DNA of 64,000 nucleotides from Chryseobacterium sp. OV279 (GCF_900128945.1 NZ_FQUD01000001.1:1477450-1541449); one strand, 5' to 3'; positions 9,331 through 21,176 are shown, counted from the stretch's first letter. Numbers and translations are program-made. The notes: a model not told the origin generated them from the letters alone.

Positions 9331-12300
9331 ATGAATAAATATATCTATAGTATAATCGCTTTGCTTATGATCATGTTGTGCCCGGCACAGATGTACGTAA
9401 GCCAGGCCGAGTATTTTTGGGATACCGATCCGGGTACAGGAAACGGAACTGCCGTTTTAGCTGCGGATGGGAATTTCAACAGTGCTTTTGAGCAACTGAC
9501 CAAAACGGGGATTGCTACACCAGGTAATGGTTTGCATAAACTTAATATCCGTATTAAAGACAATACCGGGGTTTGGGGACCTGTTTTTACTAATGTCATT
9601 AATGTTCAGCAAACTCAGACCTCTCCCTTACTGGCTCTTTCACAAGCCGAATATTTCTGGGATACCGATCCGGGAGCAGGAAACGGAACCGCAGTTCTGG
9701 CTGCAGATGGTAATTTTGACAGGGCTTATGAGCAAATCGTAAAGACAGGAATTACCCTACCATCTATTGGATTGCATACATTTAATATCCGTGTCAAAGA
9801 TAACAACGGGACCTGGGGACCTGTTTTCAAAAACGTTGTTGATGTACAACCCGCAGGACCTGCAGGTTGTTGGAAGAGCGTCACTGCAGGCGGTAGCCAT
9901 TCCGTTGGAGTAAAAACAGATGGCACACTTTGGACCTGGGGTCAAAATGGTTATGGACAACTGGGTGATGGAACTAATATTCAACGAAATGTTTCAGTCC
10001 AGATAGGTACAGCCAATAATTGGAAAAAAGTGGTTGCCGGATTAAGCTATTCAGTGGCTGTAAAGACCGACGGAACGCTATGGACCTGGGGGGAGAACCC
10101 GGTAGGCCAGCTGGGAGATGGAACCACAATCTCTAGAAACACACCTACAAAAATAGGAACAGATAGCGACTGGGTAGATATTGCTGCCGGAATTAGTCAT
10201 ACAATGGCTATAAAAGCAAACGGAACACTTTGGGGCTGGGGCCGTAATATGGGCGCTCATCTAGGTGATGGAACCTATACCAACAGGAGTACACCTACAC
10301 AAATCGGAACAGCAACCAATTGGAAAAGTATATCATTAGGAGAGGATTTTTCTCTTGGATTAAAAACTGACGGTACACTTTGGGGCTGGGGTGTAAATGT
10401 TTATGGAATGCTGAGTAGCGGTACTGCATCATTCATAATGGTACCTACACAAATAGGAACAGCTACAAACTGGGCAAGTGTTTCAGCCGGATACACCCAC
10501 GCTGCAGTAGTAAATACTAATGGGCAACTTTATACCTGGGGAAGAAATCACAAAGGACAACTTGGGGATAATACCATTACAGACCGATCAACATTAACCC
10601 TTGTACGTAGTGGTATTCAGAGTGCTTCTGCAGGATCTTATCACACCTTAGCAGTAACAACAACCGGAACTTTAATTGCTTCCGGTGCCAATGAGTATGG
10701 TCAGCTTGGTGATGGTACAGGCATTGATAAAAAGAACTGGATTACGGTAGGATCTGCTACCAATTATAAACTGGTGAGTGCAGCTATGTCAGGGGACCAT
10801 ACTTTAGCTTTGGATAATGATGGTTTCCTGAAAGCATGCGGAGATAATTATACGGGTCAATTAGGTGATGGTACTACCTCTTCTAAATTTACCATCACTT
10901 CTATTGCATGTACTTCAAACTGTACGCCTCCAAGTCAGTTGTATACTTCCAATATCACTTCTACGGCAGCTACTCTTAATTGGTTCCCGGCAACACCGGC
11001 ACCTGGTGGGGGATATGTATATGCCTATGGTACTGCTTCAACTGTGGGCAGTTCCAATGGTACTGTAGTTTCTAACGTAGCAAGTTTAACCAACTTATCG
11101 CCATCCACTACATATTATTGGTGGGTAGCATCTAAGTGCGGATCCAGCCAAAGCAGTTGGGTACCGGGAGGATCATTTACGACACTCCCTTTCTCAGGAT
11201 GTTTTGAGGAAATACAGGCAGGTGGCTTCCGTAATTTTGCTATTAAAGCCGATGGTAGCCTTTGGGCCTGGGGCGAAGGCAATTTTGGAGAAGATGTGTC
11301 TATTCTTTATAATATGCCTAAAAGAATAGGAACTGCCAGCAATTGGAAGCATATTATCTCAGCCGGACAGCATACTGCTACTTTAAAAAAGGACGGTACA
11401 ATCTGGACATGGGGATTCAATAATGCCGGTCAGTTAGGATATGGCAATACTACGGCTATCTTTATCCCTAAACAAGTGGGTACAGCTACAGACTGGAAAA
11501 CTATAGCAGCCGGATTTGAAACCACACTGGCACTGAAAACCAATGGTACACTATGGGCCTGGGGTGGTAACAGTAAAGGATCTTTAGGAGACGGAACAGT
11601 AATCAATAAATCAGCTCCTGTACAGATTGGTACAGCAACAGACTGGGCCTCGATATCAACAACAGGCCAACATGTCGTAGCTTTGAAAACAGATGGCACG
11701 CTATGGACCTGGGGTAATAATGACAGTGGTCAGTTGGGTAACGGGAATACTACCAATGGTTTGGTGCCGACACAAATAGGGACAGATACCAACTGGAAAA
11801 CAGCTGTTGCAGGCTTACAGTATTCAATAGCAATAAAGACGGATGGTACTTTGTGGACCTGGGGAAGTAATGTTTACGGACAGTTAGGGGATGGGACTAC
11901 CACTAATAAAAATGTACCTACACAAATTGGAACAGATACCAATTGGAAAAGTATTGATAGTTATACAGAACACTCATTGGCCATTAAAACCGATGGTTCA
12001 CTTTGGGCTTGGGGTAAAAATATTTACGGACAATTAGGGGATGGGACGACCACGAACAGAACTGCACCGAAACGTATTGGAGCAGATAGTAACTGGTACA
12101 GTATCTCAGCAGGTGATTATCATTCAATTGCTTTAAAATCTGACGGGTCTCTGTATTCATGGGGATATAATAGTAATGGTCAGTTGGGTAATGGTACAAA
12201 CGGATTTCAGGCCGGTTCTTACACACCGATAAGCATCGCTTGTCCTACAGACTGTCCTGTTCCAAGCCAGTTATCTGCTTCCAATATTACTTCTATAACG

Positions 12301-15300
12301 GCTACGCTTAACTGGTCAGCACCAGCAACAGTACCTGCCGGAGGATATATGTACAAATATGGTACTTCATTCAATGTTGGAAGTGCCAGTCATACTAATA
12401 ATACAACTATTTCTACAACAGCTAATGTAATAAATTTATTACCAAGTACCACGTATTATTGGTGGGTAGCATCTCATTGCGGATCCACTCAAAGTGATTG
12501 GGTACCGGGAGGAACATTTACGACACTTCCGCCTACGGGCTGCTGGCAAAGTATTGCTGCAGGCAGTACCCATTCTGCAGGGATAAAGTCAGACGGAACA
12601 CTTTGGGCCTGGGGAACTAACAGCGATGGGCAGCTAGGTGATGGAACAAATACAGACAAACATGTTCCAACGCAAATAGGAACAGCAACCAACTGGAAAA
12701 AAATTGTGACAGGTGCTCAGTATTCAATTGGACTGAGAACCAACGGAACGCTATGGGCATGGGGTTACAATTCAGTAGGTCAGCTAGGAAACGGAACCAC
12801 CACTAACGTAAATGTACCTACACAAATAGGAACAGCTACCGACTGGGCAGATATTGGCAGTGGGGTAAACCATACTTTAGCTGTAAAAAACAACGGTACC
12901 CTTTGGGGCTGGGGAAATAATGGAAACGGACAATTAGGTGACGGGACTATTTTAAATAAAACATTACCTACGCAGATAGGAACAGCAACCAACTGGAAAA
13001 GTATTGCAGGAGGGGATAGCTTTTCTCTGGGAATAAGAACCGATAATACACTTTGGGCATGGGGCTTGAACAATTACGGACAGCTGGGTGATGGTACAAC
13101 CACCGATAGAATCCTGCCTACGCAAATAGCAACAGCAAATAGCTGGTCAACTGTTGCAGCAGGATATACCCATTCTGCAGCACTCAACACAGGTGGAGCG
13201 ATTTATACTTGGGGACGAAATGACAAAGGGCAGCTTGGTAATGGTACCTATACGAACATTTTGGCACCGATAATTATAGTGGGCAACATCAAAAGTATTG
13301 CTGCAGGAGCATATCATACCGTAGCCGTAACTACAGCCGGAAAACTATATGCCTGCGGAGCCAATAATTATGGTCAGTTGGGGAATAACACGACGACTAA
13401 TAACCCGAACTGGCTTGCCATAGGAAACGACAGCGATTATAGTGTGGTTTCTGCAGGAGCATTCCATACTTTAGCTTTAAATACAGATCGATACTTAAAA
13501 GCAGTTGGAAATAACGAGGGAGGACGCTTAGGTGATGGTACTACAATTCAGAGAAATTCATTCGTTTCTATTACCTGTATTCCATGTAATCCTCCTAGTC
13601 AGTTATCTACTTCCAATATCACTTCTACAACGGCTACGCTTAACTGGTCACCACTGGCAACAGCGCCTGCAGGAGGATATATTTATGCCTATGGAACTTC
13701 TTCAACCATGGGAAGTCCTAACGGAAATACGATCGCTACAACAGCCGACATTACCAATCTAATGCCTAATACGACCTATTATTGGTGGATGGCATCCAAT
13801 TGCGGATCCAGCCAAAGCAGCTGGGTGCAGGGAGGATCTTTCACTACGCTCCCTCCGGCAGGTTGCTGGCAAAAGATTATGGCCGGTGAAACGCATTCAT
13901 TAGGAATCAAATCAGATGGAACACTTTGGGCCTGGGGAAGCAACCAGTATGGCCAGTTAGGTGATGGAACTACCACTGACAGAAATGTTCCAAAACAGAT
14001 AGGAACCGCAAACAACTGGAAAAAAATTATGGCAGGTGCTCAGTATTCAGTAGCACTTAAAACAGATGGAACGCTTTGGTCCTGGGGGTATAACTCTGTG
14101 GGACAACTAGGAAACGGAACCACTGTGAATAAAACGACACCAACACAGATCGGAACAGCTGCCGACTGGGCAGATGCTGCGGCTGGAAAAAGACAAACAC
14201 TAGCGTTAAAAACAGATGGAACACTGTGGGCCTGGGGAAGTAACCAGTATGGTCAGTTAGGTGACGGGACGTCTACAGATAAGAATGTCCCTACCCAAAT
14301 AGGAACTGCAACCGATTGGCGAAGTATTGCAGCAGGAACTGATTTCTCTCTGGCAGTAAAAACCGGAGGTACACTTTGGGCCTGGGGATATAATAACAAT
14401 GGTCAGCTGGGCGACGGGACCACAACACAAAGAACCTTACCTAAGCAAATCGGAACCAATACTGACTGGACTGATGTTTCTGCCGGATTTATGCATGCTG
14501 CAGCGAAAACTGGGAACGGAATACTGTATACATGGGGAGACAATAGCCAGGGACAGCTTGGTGACGGTACCTATGTCAACAGATTAGTACCGACACTTGT
14601 CTCTGATGGAGTTCAAAGCGTTGATGCAGGAGGACATCATACAGTAGGAATAATGACAACCGGAAATATGTTTGCCTGTGGGTATAATTATTTTGGTCAG
14701 CTGGCTAACAGCACTACCAACAATAATTCAAACACGTTTTATATTTCAAATGATAACGATTTTAGCGTACTCTCTGCAGGAGGATATTATACATTAGCTT
14801 TAAATACGGATGGCTTCCTGAAAGCAGCAGGTGCCAATGAAGTAGGCCAGTTAGGAGATGGAACTCTTGTTAAAAAGAACGCATTTGTTTCTATTGCATG
14901 TATTACAAACTGTACCCCTCCATCTCAGTTGTATACTTCCAATATCACATCTTCAACAGTCACCCTTAACTGGACAGCATCTGTATCAGCTCCCAATGGA
15001 GGCTACCAGTATCTTTACAGTACCAATTCGATTATTGGAGGGATAGACGGAACAAGTACTTCCACTACGGCCAATCTTACCAATTTATTACCTAATACCA
15101 CTTACTATTGGTGGGTGGCATCTAATTGCGTATCCAGCCAGAGTAGCTGGACGGCAGGAGGTTCCTTCAATACACTTCCTACAGCTGCAGCTGGCTGTTG
15201 GAAAAATGTTGTTGCTGGTGATAATCATTCGTTAGGAATAAAGACAGACGGAACATTATGGGCGTGGGGAGATAATTTCGGTGGAGAATTAGGAAACGGG

Positions 15301-16524
15301 ACTATTTTTGGCAAAAATACCCCAACACAAGTTGGAACCGCAAATAATTGGAGTAAAACTGCTGTCGGATTTCACCATTCAGTAGGAATAAAAACAGACG
15401 GTACATTATGGGCATGGGGTAATAATGATTATGGACAAATAGGCGATGGAACAACAGTACGACGACTTACCCCAACGCAAATAGGAACATCAACGGATTG
15501 GGTTAGTATTGCCTCTGGTTCCAATCATACGATAGCTCTAAAATCAAATGGAACACTTTGGGCTTGGGGACGTAATATTTGGGGACAATTAGGTGATGGT
15601 ACAACTACCAATAAAACTGTGCCTATACAGATTGGAACATTAACGGACTGGCAAAGTGTCGCAGCAGGAGCAGAATATAGTTTCGCCATACAAACAAACG
15701 GAACACTCTGGGGTTGGGGATATAACGGATATGGCCAGCTAGGTGATGGAACCGGGACCAATAAAACTGTGCCTGTTAAAATTGGAATGGCTACGAATTG
15801 GAGAAATGTTGATGGAGGACATAGTCATTCGGTAGGGATAAAAACTGATGGAACACTGTGGACCTGGGGAAGCAATTTCATTGGGGAGCTTGGAAATGGA
15901 ACTACATCTACAGGTTCAACCAACATTCCGACACAAATCGGGACAGCAACAAATTGGCGCAGTATAGATGCTGGCCGTAATAGTTCTTCTGCTGCCATCA
16001 AAACTGATGGAACGCTTTGGACATGGGGGAATAATAATTATGGACAGTTAGGAGACGGAACATTAACCAATAAATATGCACCTACACTTATAGAATCATC
16101 TGCTGATAGGCAAACTATTGCAGCAGGATCAGCTAATACGCTTGTTATCAATAGCAGTGGGTTCTTATCAAGCTGTGGAATTAATAACTATGGTCAGGTT
16201 GGAGACGGTACCAATATTCAAAGGAAAATATTGGTTCCTATTAGCTGTCCTACAGGTATTGTTTTAAGGACTGATGAGGTTGCAGCACAGGTGGATCAGC
16301 TGAAAGTTTACCCGAATCCTGTACGTGATATCCTGACGGTTTCTTTTGATCAAAAGATTCTTTCCGTTACGGTTTACAGTGCCGCAGGACAACAGGTACT
16401 TACTAAAGCGATCAACGATACTAAAGGAACCATTGATGTATCTGCTTTCCCTTCAGGAGTGTACCTGTTGAAAGTAAATGCAGCCAATGACTTTACGAAA
16501 ACAGTAAAAATAATTAAAAGATAA
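9331..16524 (+). CDS. Giant T9SS-exported RCC1/FN3 surface protein (2397 aa)
   Basis: A signal peptide (cleaved after CPAQ, residue 20) is followed by two near-identical modules of about 80 residues (both containing [11 protein letters not shown]). From residue 180 there are five blocks of exactly seven RCC1 blades, each blade built on the pattern W..I.AG..H...[16 protein letters not shown], near 180-530, 624-970, 1070-1420, 1511-1860 and 1954-2310. Each block should close into one seven-bladed beta-propeller. Four FN3 domains (PPSQL.TSNITS...TYYWWVAS) join them. The C-terminus has a type A T9SS sorting tail (KVYPNPV, then [10 protein letters not shown] and TVKIIKR), so the protein should cross the outer membrane and be anchored or released. 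No enzyme domain is seen; adhesion or ligand binding is the likely role. The DNA repeats are strongly homogenised. Confidence 0.92.
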   Translation: MNKYIYSIIALLMIMLCPAQMYVSQAEYFWDTDPGTGNGTAVLAADGNFNSAFEQLTKTGIATPGNGLHKLNIRIKDNTGVWGPVFTNVINVQQTQTSPLLALSQAEYFWDTDPGAGNGTAVLAADGNFDRAYEQIVKTGITLPSIGLHTFNIRVKDNNGTWGPVFKNVVDVQPAGPAGCWKSVTAGGSHSVGVKTDGTLWTWGQNGYGQLGDGTNIQRNVSVQIGTANNWKKVVAGLSYSVAVKTDGTLWTWGENPVGQLGDGTTISRNTPTKIGTDSDWVDIAAGISHTMAIKANGTLWGWGRNMGAHLGDGTYTNRSTPTQIGTATNWKSISLGEDFSLGLKTDGTLWGWGVNVYGMLSSGTASFIMVPTQIGTATNWASVSAGYTHAAVVNTNGQLYTWGRNHKGQLGDNTITDRSTLTLVRSGIQSASAGSYHTLAVTTTGTLIASGANEYGQLGDGTGIDKKNWITVGSATNYKLVSAAMSGDHTLALDNDGFLKACGDNYTGQLGDGTTSSKFTITSIACTSNCTPPSQLYTSNITSTAATLNWFPATPAPGGGYVYAYGTASTVGSSNGTVVSNVASLTNLSPSTTYYWWVASKCGSSQSSWVPGGSFTTLPFSGCFEEIQAGGFRNFAIKADGSLWAWGEGNFGEDVSILYNMPKRIGTASNWKHIISAGQHTATLKKDGTIWTWGFNNAGQLGYGNTTAIFIPKQVGTATDWKTIAAGFETTLALKTNGTLWAWGGNSKGSLGDGTVINKSAPVQIGTATDWASISTTGQHVVALKTDGTLWTWGNNDSGQLGNGNTTNGLVPTQIGTDTNWKTAVAGLQYSIAIKTDGTLWTWGSNVYGQLGDGTTTNKNVPTQIGTDTNWKSIDSYTEHSLAIKTDGSLWAWGKNIYGQLGDGTTTNRTAPKRIGADSNWYSISAGDYHSIALKSDGSLYSWGYNSNGQLGNGTNGFQAGSYTPISIACPTDCPVPSQLSASNITSITATLNWSAPATVPAGGYMYKYGTSFNVGSASHTNNTTISTTANVINLLPSTTYYWWVASHCGSTQSDWVPGGTFTTLPPTGCWQSIAAGSTHSAGIKSDGTLWAWGTNSDGQLGDGTNTDKHVPTQIGTATNWKKIVTGAQYSIGLRTNGTLWAWGYNSVGQLGNGTTTNVNVPTQIGTATDWADIGSGVNHTLAVKNNGTLWGWGNNGNGQLGDGTILNKTLPTQIGTATNWKSIAGGDSFSLGIRTDNTLWAWGLNNYGQLGDGTTTDRILPTQIATANSWSTVAAGYTHSAALNTGGAIYTWGRNDKGQLGNGTYTNILAPIIIVGNIKSIAAGAYHTVAVTTAGKLYACGANNYGQLGNNTTTNNPNWLAIGNDSDYSVVSAGAFHTLALNTDRYLKAVGNNEGGRLGDGTTIQRNSFVSITCIPCNPPSQLSTSNITSTTATLNWSPLATAPAGGYIYAYGTSSTMGSPNGNTIATTADITNLMPNTTYYWWMASNCGSSQSSWVQGGSFTTLPPAGCWQKIMAGETHSLGIKSDGTLWAWGSNQYGQLGDGTTTDRNVPKQIGTANNWKKIMAGAQYSVALKTDGTLWSWGYNSVGQLGNGTTVNKTTPTQIGTAADWADAAAGKRQTLALKTDGTLWAWGSNQYGQLGDGTSTDKNVPTQIGTATDWRSIAAGTDFSLAVKTGGTLWAWGYNNNGQLGDGTTTQRTLPKQIGTNTDWTDVSAGFMHAAAKTGNGILYTWGDNSQGQLGDGTYVNRLVPTLVSDGVQSVDAGGHHTVGIMTTGNMFACGYNYFGQLANSTTNNNSNTFYISNDNDFSVLSAGGYYTLALNTDGFLKAAGANEVGQLGDGTLVKKNAFVSIACITNCTPPSQLYTSNITSSTVTLNWTASVSAPNGGYQYLYSTNSIIGGIDGTSTSTTANLTNLLPNTTYYWWVASNCVSSQSSWTAGGSFNTLPTAAAGCWKNVVAGDNHSLGIKTDGTLWAWGDNFGGELGNGTIFGKNTPTQVGTANNWSKTAVGFHHSVGIKTDGTLWAWGNNDYGQIGDGTTVRRLTPTQIGTSTDWVSIASGSNHTIALKSNGTLWAWGRNIWGQLGDGTTTNKTVPIQIGTLTDWQSVAAGAEYSFAIQTNGTLWGWGYNGYGQLGDGTGTNKTVPVKIGMATNWRNVDGGHSHSVGIKTDGTLWTWGSNFIGELGNGTTSTGSTNIPTQIGTATNWRSIDAGRNSSSAAIKTDGTLWTWGNNNYGQLGDGTLTNKYAPTLIESSADRQTIAAGSANTLVINSSGFLSSCGINNYGQVGDGTNIQRKILVPISCPTGIVLRTDEVAAQVDQLKVYPNPVRDILTVSFDQKILSVTVYSAAGQQVLTKAINDTKGTIDVSAFPSGVYLLKVNAANDFTKTVKIIKR

Positions 16525-16617
16525 ACCTTAAAATTTGATGACAACCGCTAAGGTTTGGTGATGATTTTATTACTAAAAAATAGAAAGAAATCAGTTAAAC
16601 CTTAGTGGGCTTGTCAT
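16523..16617 (+). promoter_or_regulatory. Three-armed inverted repeat between two RCC1 genes
   Basis: AAACCTTA at 16523-16530 (overlapping the stop codon), its complement TAAGGTTT at 16549-16556, and a second AAACCTTA at 16597-16604. The middle arm can pair with either flank. The longer option extends to ATGACAA...CTAAGGTTT (16538-16556) against AAACCTTAG...TTGTCAT (16597-16617). Such mutually exclusive hairpins resemble attenuators or mRNA-processing sites, and no strong T-run follows. It lies in the 149-base gap between two cotranscribed genes. Confidence 0.45.
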
Positions 16618-16673
16618 TGATCTGCTTAAAAAATAAACACTACAATTAAAAAAACTACTAAAAGAAAATTAAG

Positions 16674-19600
16674 ATGAGAAGAATGTACTTTTTATGGCTC
16701 ATTTTCCTTTCCGGTATAGTCTCTGCACAATTTACGTATACAGTGTACAATACTTCAAATTCGGGGATAGGCGGTAACAACATCAGTGATATTAAAACTG
16801 ATAATACCGGCCTGCTGTGGATAGCTACCAACAATGGAATTTCAACATTCAACGGAACTGCTTTTACCAATTACAACACAGGTAATTCGGGTATTGCATC
16901 CAATGCTGTCAAAGAAATAGAAATTGATGGTTTAGGAAGAAAATGGATGGCCACCCAGAACAATGGGATTATCTTATTCAACGGAACGACATGGACGAAC
17001 TACACCACCGCCAATTCAGGTCTTCCCAGCAATGCGGTTAAAAATATCGCTGTAGACACGGCCAATAATTTATGGGTAATCACAACAGACGGGCTTACAA
17101 AATTTAATGGTACCACATGGACTACGGATTCTTCATTCCCCAATATCAACTCATTAAAGACGGACAGCAACAATGGAGTTTGGGTGACCAATAATGGAGC
17201 TTTGTATAAATATAATGGAACCAATTTTAATTTCATCGTACAGGATGCCGAAAAAGTAGTGAAAATTGATGATAATATCGTGTATGTTGACACCACTAGC
17301 GGTATGCTTACTTACTCTACTGCGGGAACTTTACTCAACACGTATTCTATAGGAAGTTCTTGCGTGGCCAATACTTCAATAAATACCCTTGATGTAGATA
17401 GCAACAATGAAGTATGGATTGGCTATGGAGGAAGCGGATTGCAAAACTTCAGTGATTGCGTTACCTATACTGCGGCCGGTGCCGGCCTTCCCAATAACAC
17501 ACTCAACGTTGTGAAAACCCAGAACACCAATACGATCTGGATAGGATATACACAGCAGGGACTCGTGAAAGCGGTTCCTCAAAACGCAACAGGCTGCTGG
17601 CAAATGATCAGTGCCGGAGAATATTATTCCGCAGGTATCAAAACAGACGGTACCTTATGGGTATGGGGGAGTAATTCTTCCAGCCAGCTTGGAGACGGAG
17701 GAGTTATTCGAAGAAATGCTCCGATGCAGGTTGGAACAGCAAGCGACTGGAAAACAGTAAGTACAGGATATGACCATACAGTGGCCATTAAGACCGATGG
17801 AACGCTATGGACTTGGGGAGCAAACCGATATGGACAGTTGGGGAATAATACGACCATCATGAGAACTGCTCCGGTTAAAATAGGAACAGCAAACAATTGG
17901 AAAGCTGTTAGTGCCGGAGATTCCCATACATTAGCCCTTAAAACAGACGGAACGCTATGGTCCTGGGGCAGGAATTATGACGGACAGCTAGGAGATGGAT
18001 CCAGAATCGACCGATTTATTCCGTTCAAAGTTGGAAACGCTACCAATTGGGATAAAATATCTGCCGGAGACTATTATTCTGTAGGCCTCAAAACAGACGG
18101 AACCTTATGGACCTGGGGGAGAAATACTAACGGAGAATTAGGGAATGGAACTAACGTAACTACGATCTATGATGGTTCTCCAAAACAGGTGGGAACTGCT
18201 ACGAACTGGCTGAAGATAGCCGCAGGAGGGAGTCACACATTAGCTTTAAAATCTACCGGAACACTTTGGGCCTGGGGGTCCAATGGATCAGGTCAGTTGG
18301 GAGACGGAACCACAGTTGCTAAAAAAGCTCCAACCCAAATCGGAACAGGAAGCAATTGGATCCGTATTGCTGCAGCATCAGGAGAATCTGTGGGAATAAG
18401 AACAGGAGGAACACTCTGGGGCTGGGGTAGCAATTACTCCGGAATGTTTGGAAGCGGGACCGCGGACATTACATCCCCTACACAATTGGACTCTACTACG
18501 GACAATATGATGATTTCCAGCGGATACTCGCATTTTCTTAACCTGACTTTTTCCGGATCTTTAAAAGCTGTGGGAGCTAACACCAATGGGCAGTTGGGTG
18601 ATGGTACCTTTGTGGAAAAGAACACACTCACATCCATACCTTGTCCTTCCAACTGTGCTGTTCCAACGCAGCTTTCTGCCACTAATATTACTTCGGGGAC
18701 GGCTACCCTTAACTGGACTGCACCAACACCGGCACCAGCTAACGGATATGTGTATGCATACAGCACCAACCCAATTATTGGAGGGATCTATGAAACAACG
18801 ACTTCTACAACCGTCAATTTGAATAATCTGTTGCCTGGGACTACTTACTATTACTGGGTAGCAGCTCATTGTGCAACGAGCCAGACAAGCTGGATTCCGG
18901 GTGGTACATTTACCACACTTTCCGGTGGTACAGGCTGCTGGAACACAGTGGTTTCCGGATATAACTATACTTTCGCAACGAAAACAGACGGAACATTATG
19001 GGGATGGGGAATTAATGAAGACGGACAATTAGGAGATGGGACTACAACCAATAGAGCGACTCCAACACCTATAGCCATTTCAGGAGTCTGGAAAATAGCT
19101 GTTGCATATAATCATACAGTGGCTATTAAAACAGACGGAACGCTATGGGCTTGGGGTAATAACCAATTCGGACAATTGGGAGACGGGACGACCAACAACA
19201 GAACAACTCCGTTGAAAATAGGCTCGGCAAACGACTGGGTAAGTGTTGCCGTTGGAGATTATTATACGCTAGCCCTAAAAGCCAATGGAACATTATGGGC
19301 TTGGGGACATAATTACTATGGTAATTACGGAGATGGAAGTACCTACAGCAGAACTGTACCCACACAGGTAGGAACTGCTGCTGACTGGCGAAGTATCGCT
19401 GCCGGAGACGATCATGCTTTGGGAATAAAAACAGACGGAACCCTGTGGGCATGGGGTAAAAATTATGACGGACAGTTAGGAAACGAAAATACAACCAGTA
19501 AAACAACGCCGGTAAGAATAACAATGGCGACAAACTGGAAAAGTGTTGATGCTTCCGGAGATCATTCCATGGCTATGAAAACAGATGGAACTATTTGGAG

Positions 19601-20252
19601 TTGGGGTGATAACTTATCTGCGCAACTGGGGAACGGATCCAGAGATTCCAGAACATCGCCGGGTCAGGTAGGAACAGCCACCGATTGGAAAAGTTTTGAT
19701 ACGGGGCGTTTTAATTCTGTAGCCATCAAAACAGACGGAACTCTGTGGTCCTGGGGAACTAATGAGAACGGACAAATAGGAGACGGTACAAGCTTGTCGG
19801 GACTAAGCCCAGTACTTATTGGGACGGCTACCGACAGAAAAACGGCAGTAGCAGGGGGTAGTAATTCATTCGTTATCAGTAATAGTGGATTTTTATCAGG
19901 TACCGGCGATAATAGAAAGAGCCAGCTCGGAGATGGTACGCTTATCCAAAGAAGAATATTTAGTCCTATTGGATGTGCGTCAGGTAGTGTTTTAAGAACT
20001 GATGAAGTTTCAACACAGAAAGATCAGCTGAAAGTATTCCCGAATCCGGTAAGTGACATCCTGACGGTTTCTTTTGATCAAAAGATACTTTCCCTTACGG
20101 TTTACAATATGGCGGGCCAGCAGGTGCTTACTAAAGCGATCAATGACAACAAAGGAACCATTGATGTTTCTGCTTTCCCATCAGGAGTGTATCAGATGAA
20201 AGTAAATGCAGTGAATAACTTCGTAAAAACTGTAAAAGTGATCAAGCGATAA
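16674..20252 (+). CDS. T9SS-exported propeller protein with RCC1 and FN3 domains (1192 aa)
   Basis: A signal peptide (MRRMYFLWLIFLSGIVSAQ) leads into about 285 residues of two-component-regulator-type propeller repeats (ISDIKTDNTGLLWIATNNG, then IEIDGLGRKWMAT and similar). Next come a seven-blade RCC1 propeller (about 305-660), one FN3 domain (about 662-750), a second seven-blade RCC1 propeller (about 753-1105) and a T9SS type A tail (KVFPNPVSDILTVSF ... TVKVIKR). The tail is nearly identical in DNA and protein to that of the upstream 2397-residue protein, pointing to duplication or gene conversion. It is the last gene before the terminator at 20294. A surface-exposed binding or adhesin role is likely. 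The regulator-type propeller stands alone here, without a kinase domain. Confidence 0.9.
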   Translation: MRRMYFLWLIFLSGIVSAQFTYTVYNTSNSGIGGNNISDIKTDNTGLLWIATNNGISTFNGTAFTNYNTGNSGIASNAVKEIEIDGLGRKWMATQNNGIILFNGTTWTNYTTANSGLPSNAVKNIAVDTANNLWVITTDGLTKFNGTTWTTDSSFPNINSLKTDSNNGVWVTNNGALYKYNGTNFNFIVQDAEKVVKIDDNIVYVDTTSGMLTYSTAGTLLNTYSIGSSCVANTSINTLDVDSNNEVWIGYGGSGLQNFSDCVTYTAAGAGLPNNTLNVVKTQNTNTIWIGYTQQGLVKAVPQNATGCWQMISAGEYYSAGIKTDGTLWVWGSNSSSQLGDGGVIRRNAPMQVGTASDWKTVSTGYDHTVAIKTDGTLWTWGANRYGQLGNNTTIMRTAPVKIGTANNWKAVSAGDSHTLALKTDGTLWSWGRNYDGQLGDGSRIDRFIPFKVGNATNWDKISAGDYYSVGLKTDGTLWTWGRNTNGELGNGTNVTTIYDGSPKQVGTATNWLKIAAGGSHTLALKSTGTLWAWGSNGSGQLGDGTTVAKKAPTQIGTGSNWIRIAAASGESVGIRTGGTLWGWGSNYSGMFGSGTADITSPTQLDSTTDNMMISSGYSHFLNLTFSGSLKAVGANTNGQLGDGTFVEKNTLTSIPCPSNCAVPTQLSATNITSGTATLNWTAPTPAPANGYVYAYSTNPIIGGIYETTTSTTVNLNNLLPGTTYYYWVAAHCATSQTSWIPGGTFTTLSGGTGCWNTVVSGYNYTFATKTDGTLWGWGINEDGQLGDGTTTNRATPTPIAISGVWKIAVAYNHTVAIKTDGTLWAWGNNQFGQLGDGTTNNRTTPLKIGSANDWVSVAVGDYYTLALKANGTLWAWGHNYYGNYGDGSTYSRTVPTQVGTAADWRSIAAGDDHALGIKTDGTLWAWGKNYDGQLGNENTTSKTTPVRITMATNWKSVDASGDHSMAMKTDGTIWSWGDNLSAQLGNGSRDSRTSPGQVGTATDWKSFDTGRFNSVAIKTDGTLWSWGTNENGQIGDGTSLSGLSPVLIGTATDRKTAVAGGSNSFVISNSGFLSGTGDNRKSQLGDGTLIQRRIFSPIGCASGSVLRTDEVSTQKDQLKVFPNPVSDILTVSFDQKILSLTVYNMAGQQVLTKAINDNKGTIDVSAFPSGVYQMKVNAVNNFVKTVKVIKR

Positions 20253-20293
20253 ACATGATCAATGAAAGTGCGGAAGCATGATCTATAAAAAAT

Positions 20294-20329
20294 AGCGTCA
20301 CTTATCTTTTAAGTGGCGCTGTTTTTTTT
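20294..20329 (+). terminator. Rho-independent terminator of RCC1 operon
   Basis: A ten-pair stem AGCGTCACTT / AAGTGGCGCT (one G-T pair) with a seven-base loop, followed directly by GTTTTTTTT. It lies 42 bases after the stop of the 1192-residue gene. Confidence 0.85.
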
Positions 20330-20393
20330 AAAACGAATCGTTATTTTTAAGATATCAAAAAAACAAAATAATAACCCATTACATTTTAAAATC

Positions 20394-20804
20394 ATGAAAA
20401 AAACAGGAGTCATTGGTTTTCTTCTCTTCAGCCTTTTTATGGCAAGTGCACAAACCATCGAATCGGGGAGCCGCAGTACAACGGGCTACATCAAATCGGA
20501 CGGAACCATTGAAAACAGCAGCCGTTCCACCGTCGGATACATCAAATCAGACGGAACTATTGAAAATAAAAGCCGTTCAACCATCGGCTATATCAAAAGT
20601 GATGGTACCATAGAAAATAGCAGCCGTTCTACGGTAGGTTACGTTAAAAAGGATGGCACCATAGAAAACAGCAGCCGTTCCACCATTGGATATATCAAAG
20701 ACGATGGAACGGTAGAAAACAGCAGTCGCAGCACGATTGGCTATGCCAGAGGAATTAAAAAGGAGTGGGCAGCGGTCGTGTATTTCTTTTTTAAACTGGA
20801 TTAA
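20394..20804 (+). CDS. Secreted 18-residue-repeat protein, beta-flower type
   Basis: The start at 20394 (MKKTGVIGFLLFSLFMASAQ) is chosen because it opens a standard signal peptide; an upstream in-frame start adds only an implausible lysine-rich leader. The mature part is six tandem 18-residue units of the form ENSSRSTIGYIKSDGTI, ending with a hydrophobic cap (AAVVYFFFKLD). This pattern matches what I know as 5-fold beta-flower proteins of Bacteroidota, in which short beta units form a radial bundle. The DNA units are 54 bases and well conserved. Function is unknown; export to the periplasm or surface is likely. A terminator-like hairpin follows at 20857. Confidence 0.75.
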   Translation: MKKTGVIGFLLFSLFMASAQTIESGSRSTTGYIKSDGTIENSSRSTVGYIKSDGTIENKSRSTIGYIKSDGTIENSSRSTVGYVKKDGTIENSSRSTIGYIKDDGTVENSSRSTIGYARGIKKEWAAVVYFFFKLD

Positions 20805-20856
20805 TCATCATCACCAGGAAGAGGAAACTATTCTGCTGGGTATAGAAATTAAAAAT

Positions 20857-20890
20857 AAAGGCTTGGATCATAAAATCCGGGCCTTTTTTA
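20857..20890 (+). terminator. Terminator after beta-flower gene
   Basis: AAAGGCTTGGAT / ATCCGGGCCTTT forms an imperfect stem with a CATAAA loop, continuing into a run of Ts. It lies about 50 bases after the stop codon. Confidence 0.6.
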
Positions 20891-21044
20891 TAGGCGACGA
20901 AAGTTTGGTTTTAAATACAAGAGCTGCTGGCGCAGTTACTAGATTATAAATCGCAGCTATTTTATAAAAGTACGCAGTTGCTAATTTTAGATATTTCTTT
21001 TGTAAAACTTCTTCTACTTTAGTAATATCAAAAAATTAATAATT

Positions 21045-21176
21045 ATGAAAGAATTAAAGTTTATTAATGGAGACTTTGCTTGTTATGGTGAAGGCTCCTA
21101 TGTGGAGAGTATTCCGATTTTGCATCATGTATACAAAGATGTAACAGAAGAACATTGTCTTTATCTACAATATTAA
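21045..21176 (+). CDS. Small 43-residue protein upstream of a lipoprotein
   Basis: A complete short frame starting MKELKFINGDFACYG and ending EEHCLYLQY, with A/T-rich sequence just before the start as in real genes here. It contains two cysteines and an HHVY motif, with no signal peptide or membrane segment. It is separated from the following lipoprotein gene by only 33 bases, so the two are probably cotranscribed. It could be a small regulatory or substrate peptide, or the residual N-terminus of a longer gene. I do not recognise it. Confidence 0.45.
   Translation: MKELKFINGDFACYGEGSYVESIPILHHVYKDVTEEHCLYLQY

Noticed and set aside
9345..15761. Many long open frames antisense to the RCC1 gene, plus frames in the other forward phases
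   Set aside because: They follow the repeat period of the RCC1 blades, lack starts with gene-like context, and are proline/valine-rich shadows of the real gene.
9868..16250. CRISPR-like appearance of regularly spaced repeats
   Set aside because: The period and the conserved DGTLW.WG coding pattern show protein repeats within one open frame, with no unrelated spacers.
21045..21176. Bacteriocin or modified-peptide precursor
   Set aside because: There is no double-glycine leader and no modifying enzyme or dedicated exporter nearby.
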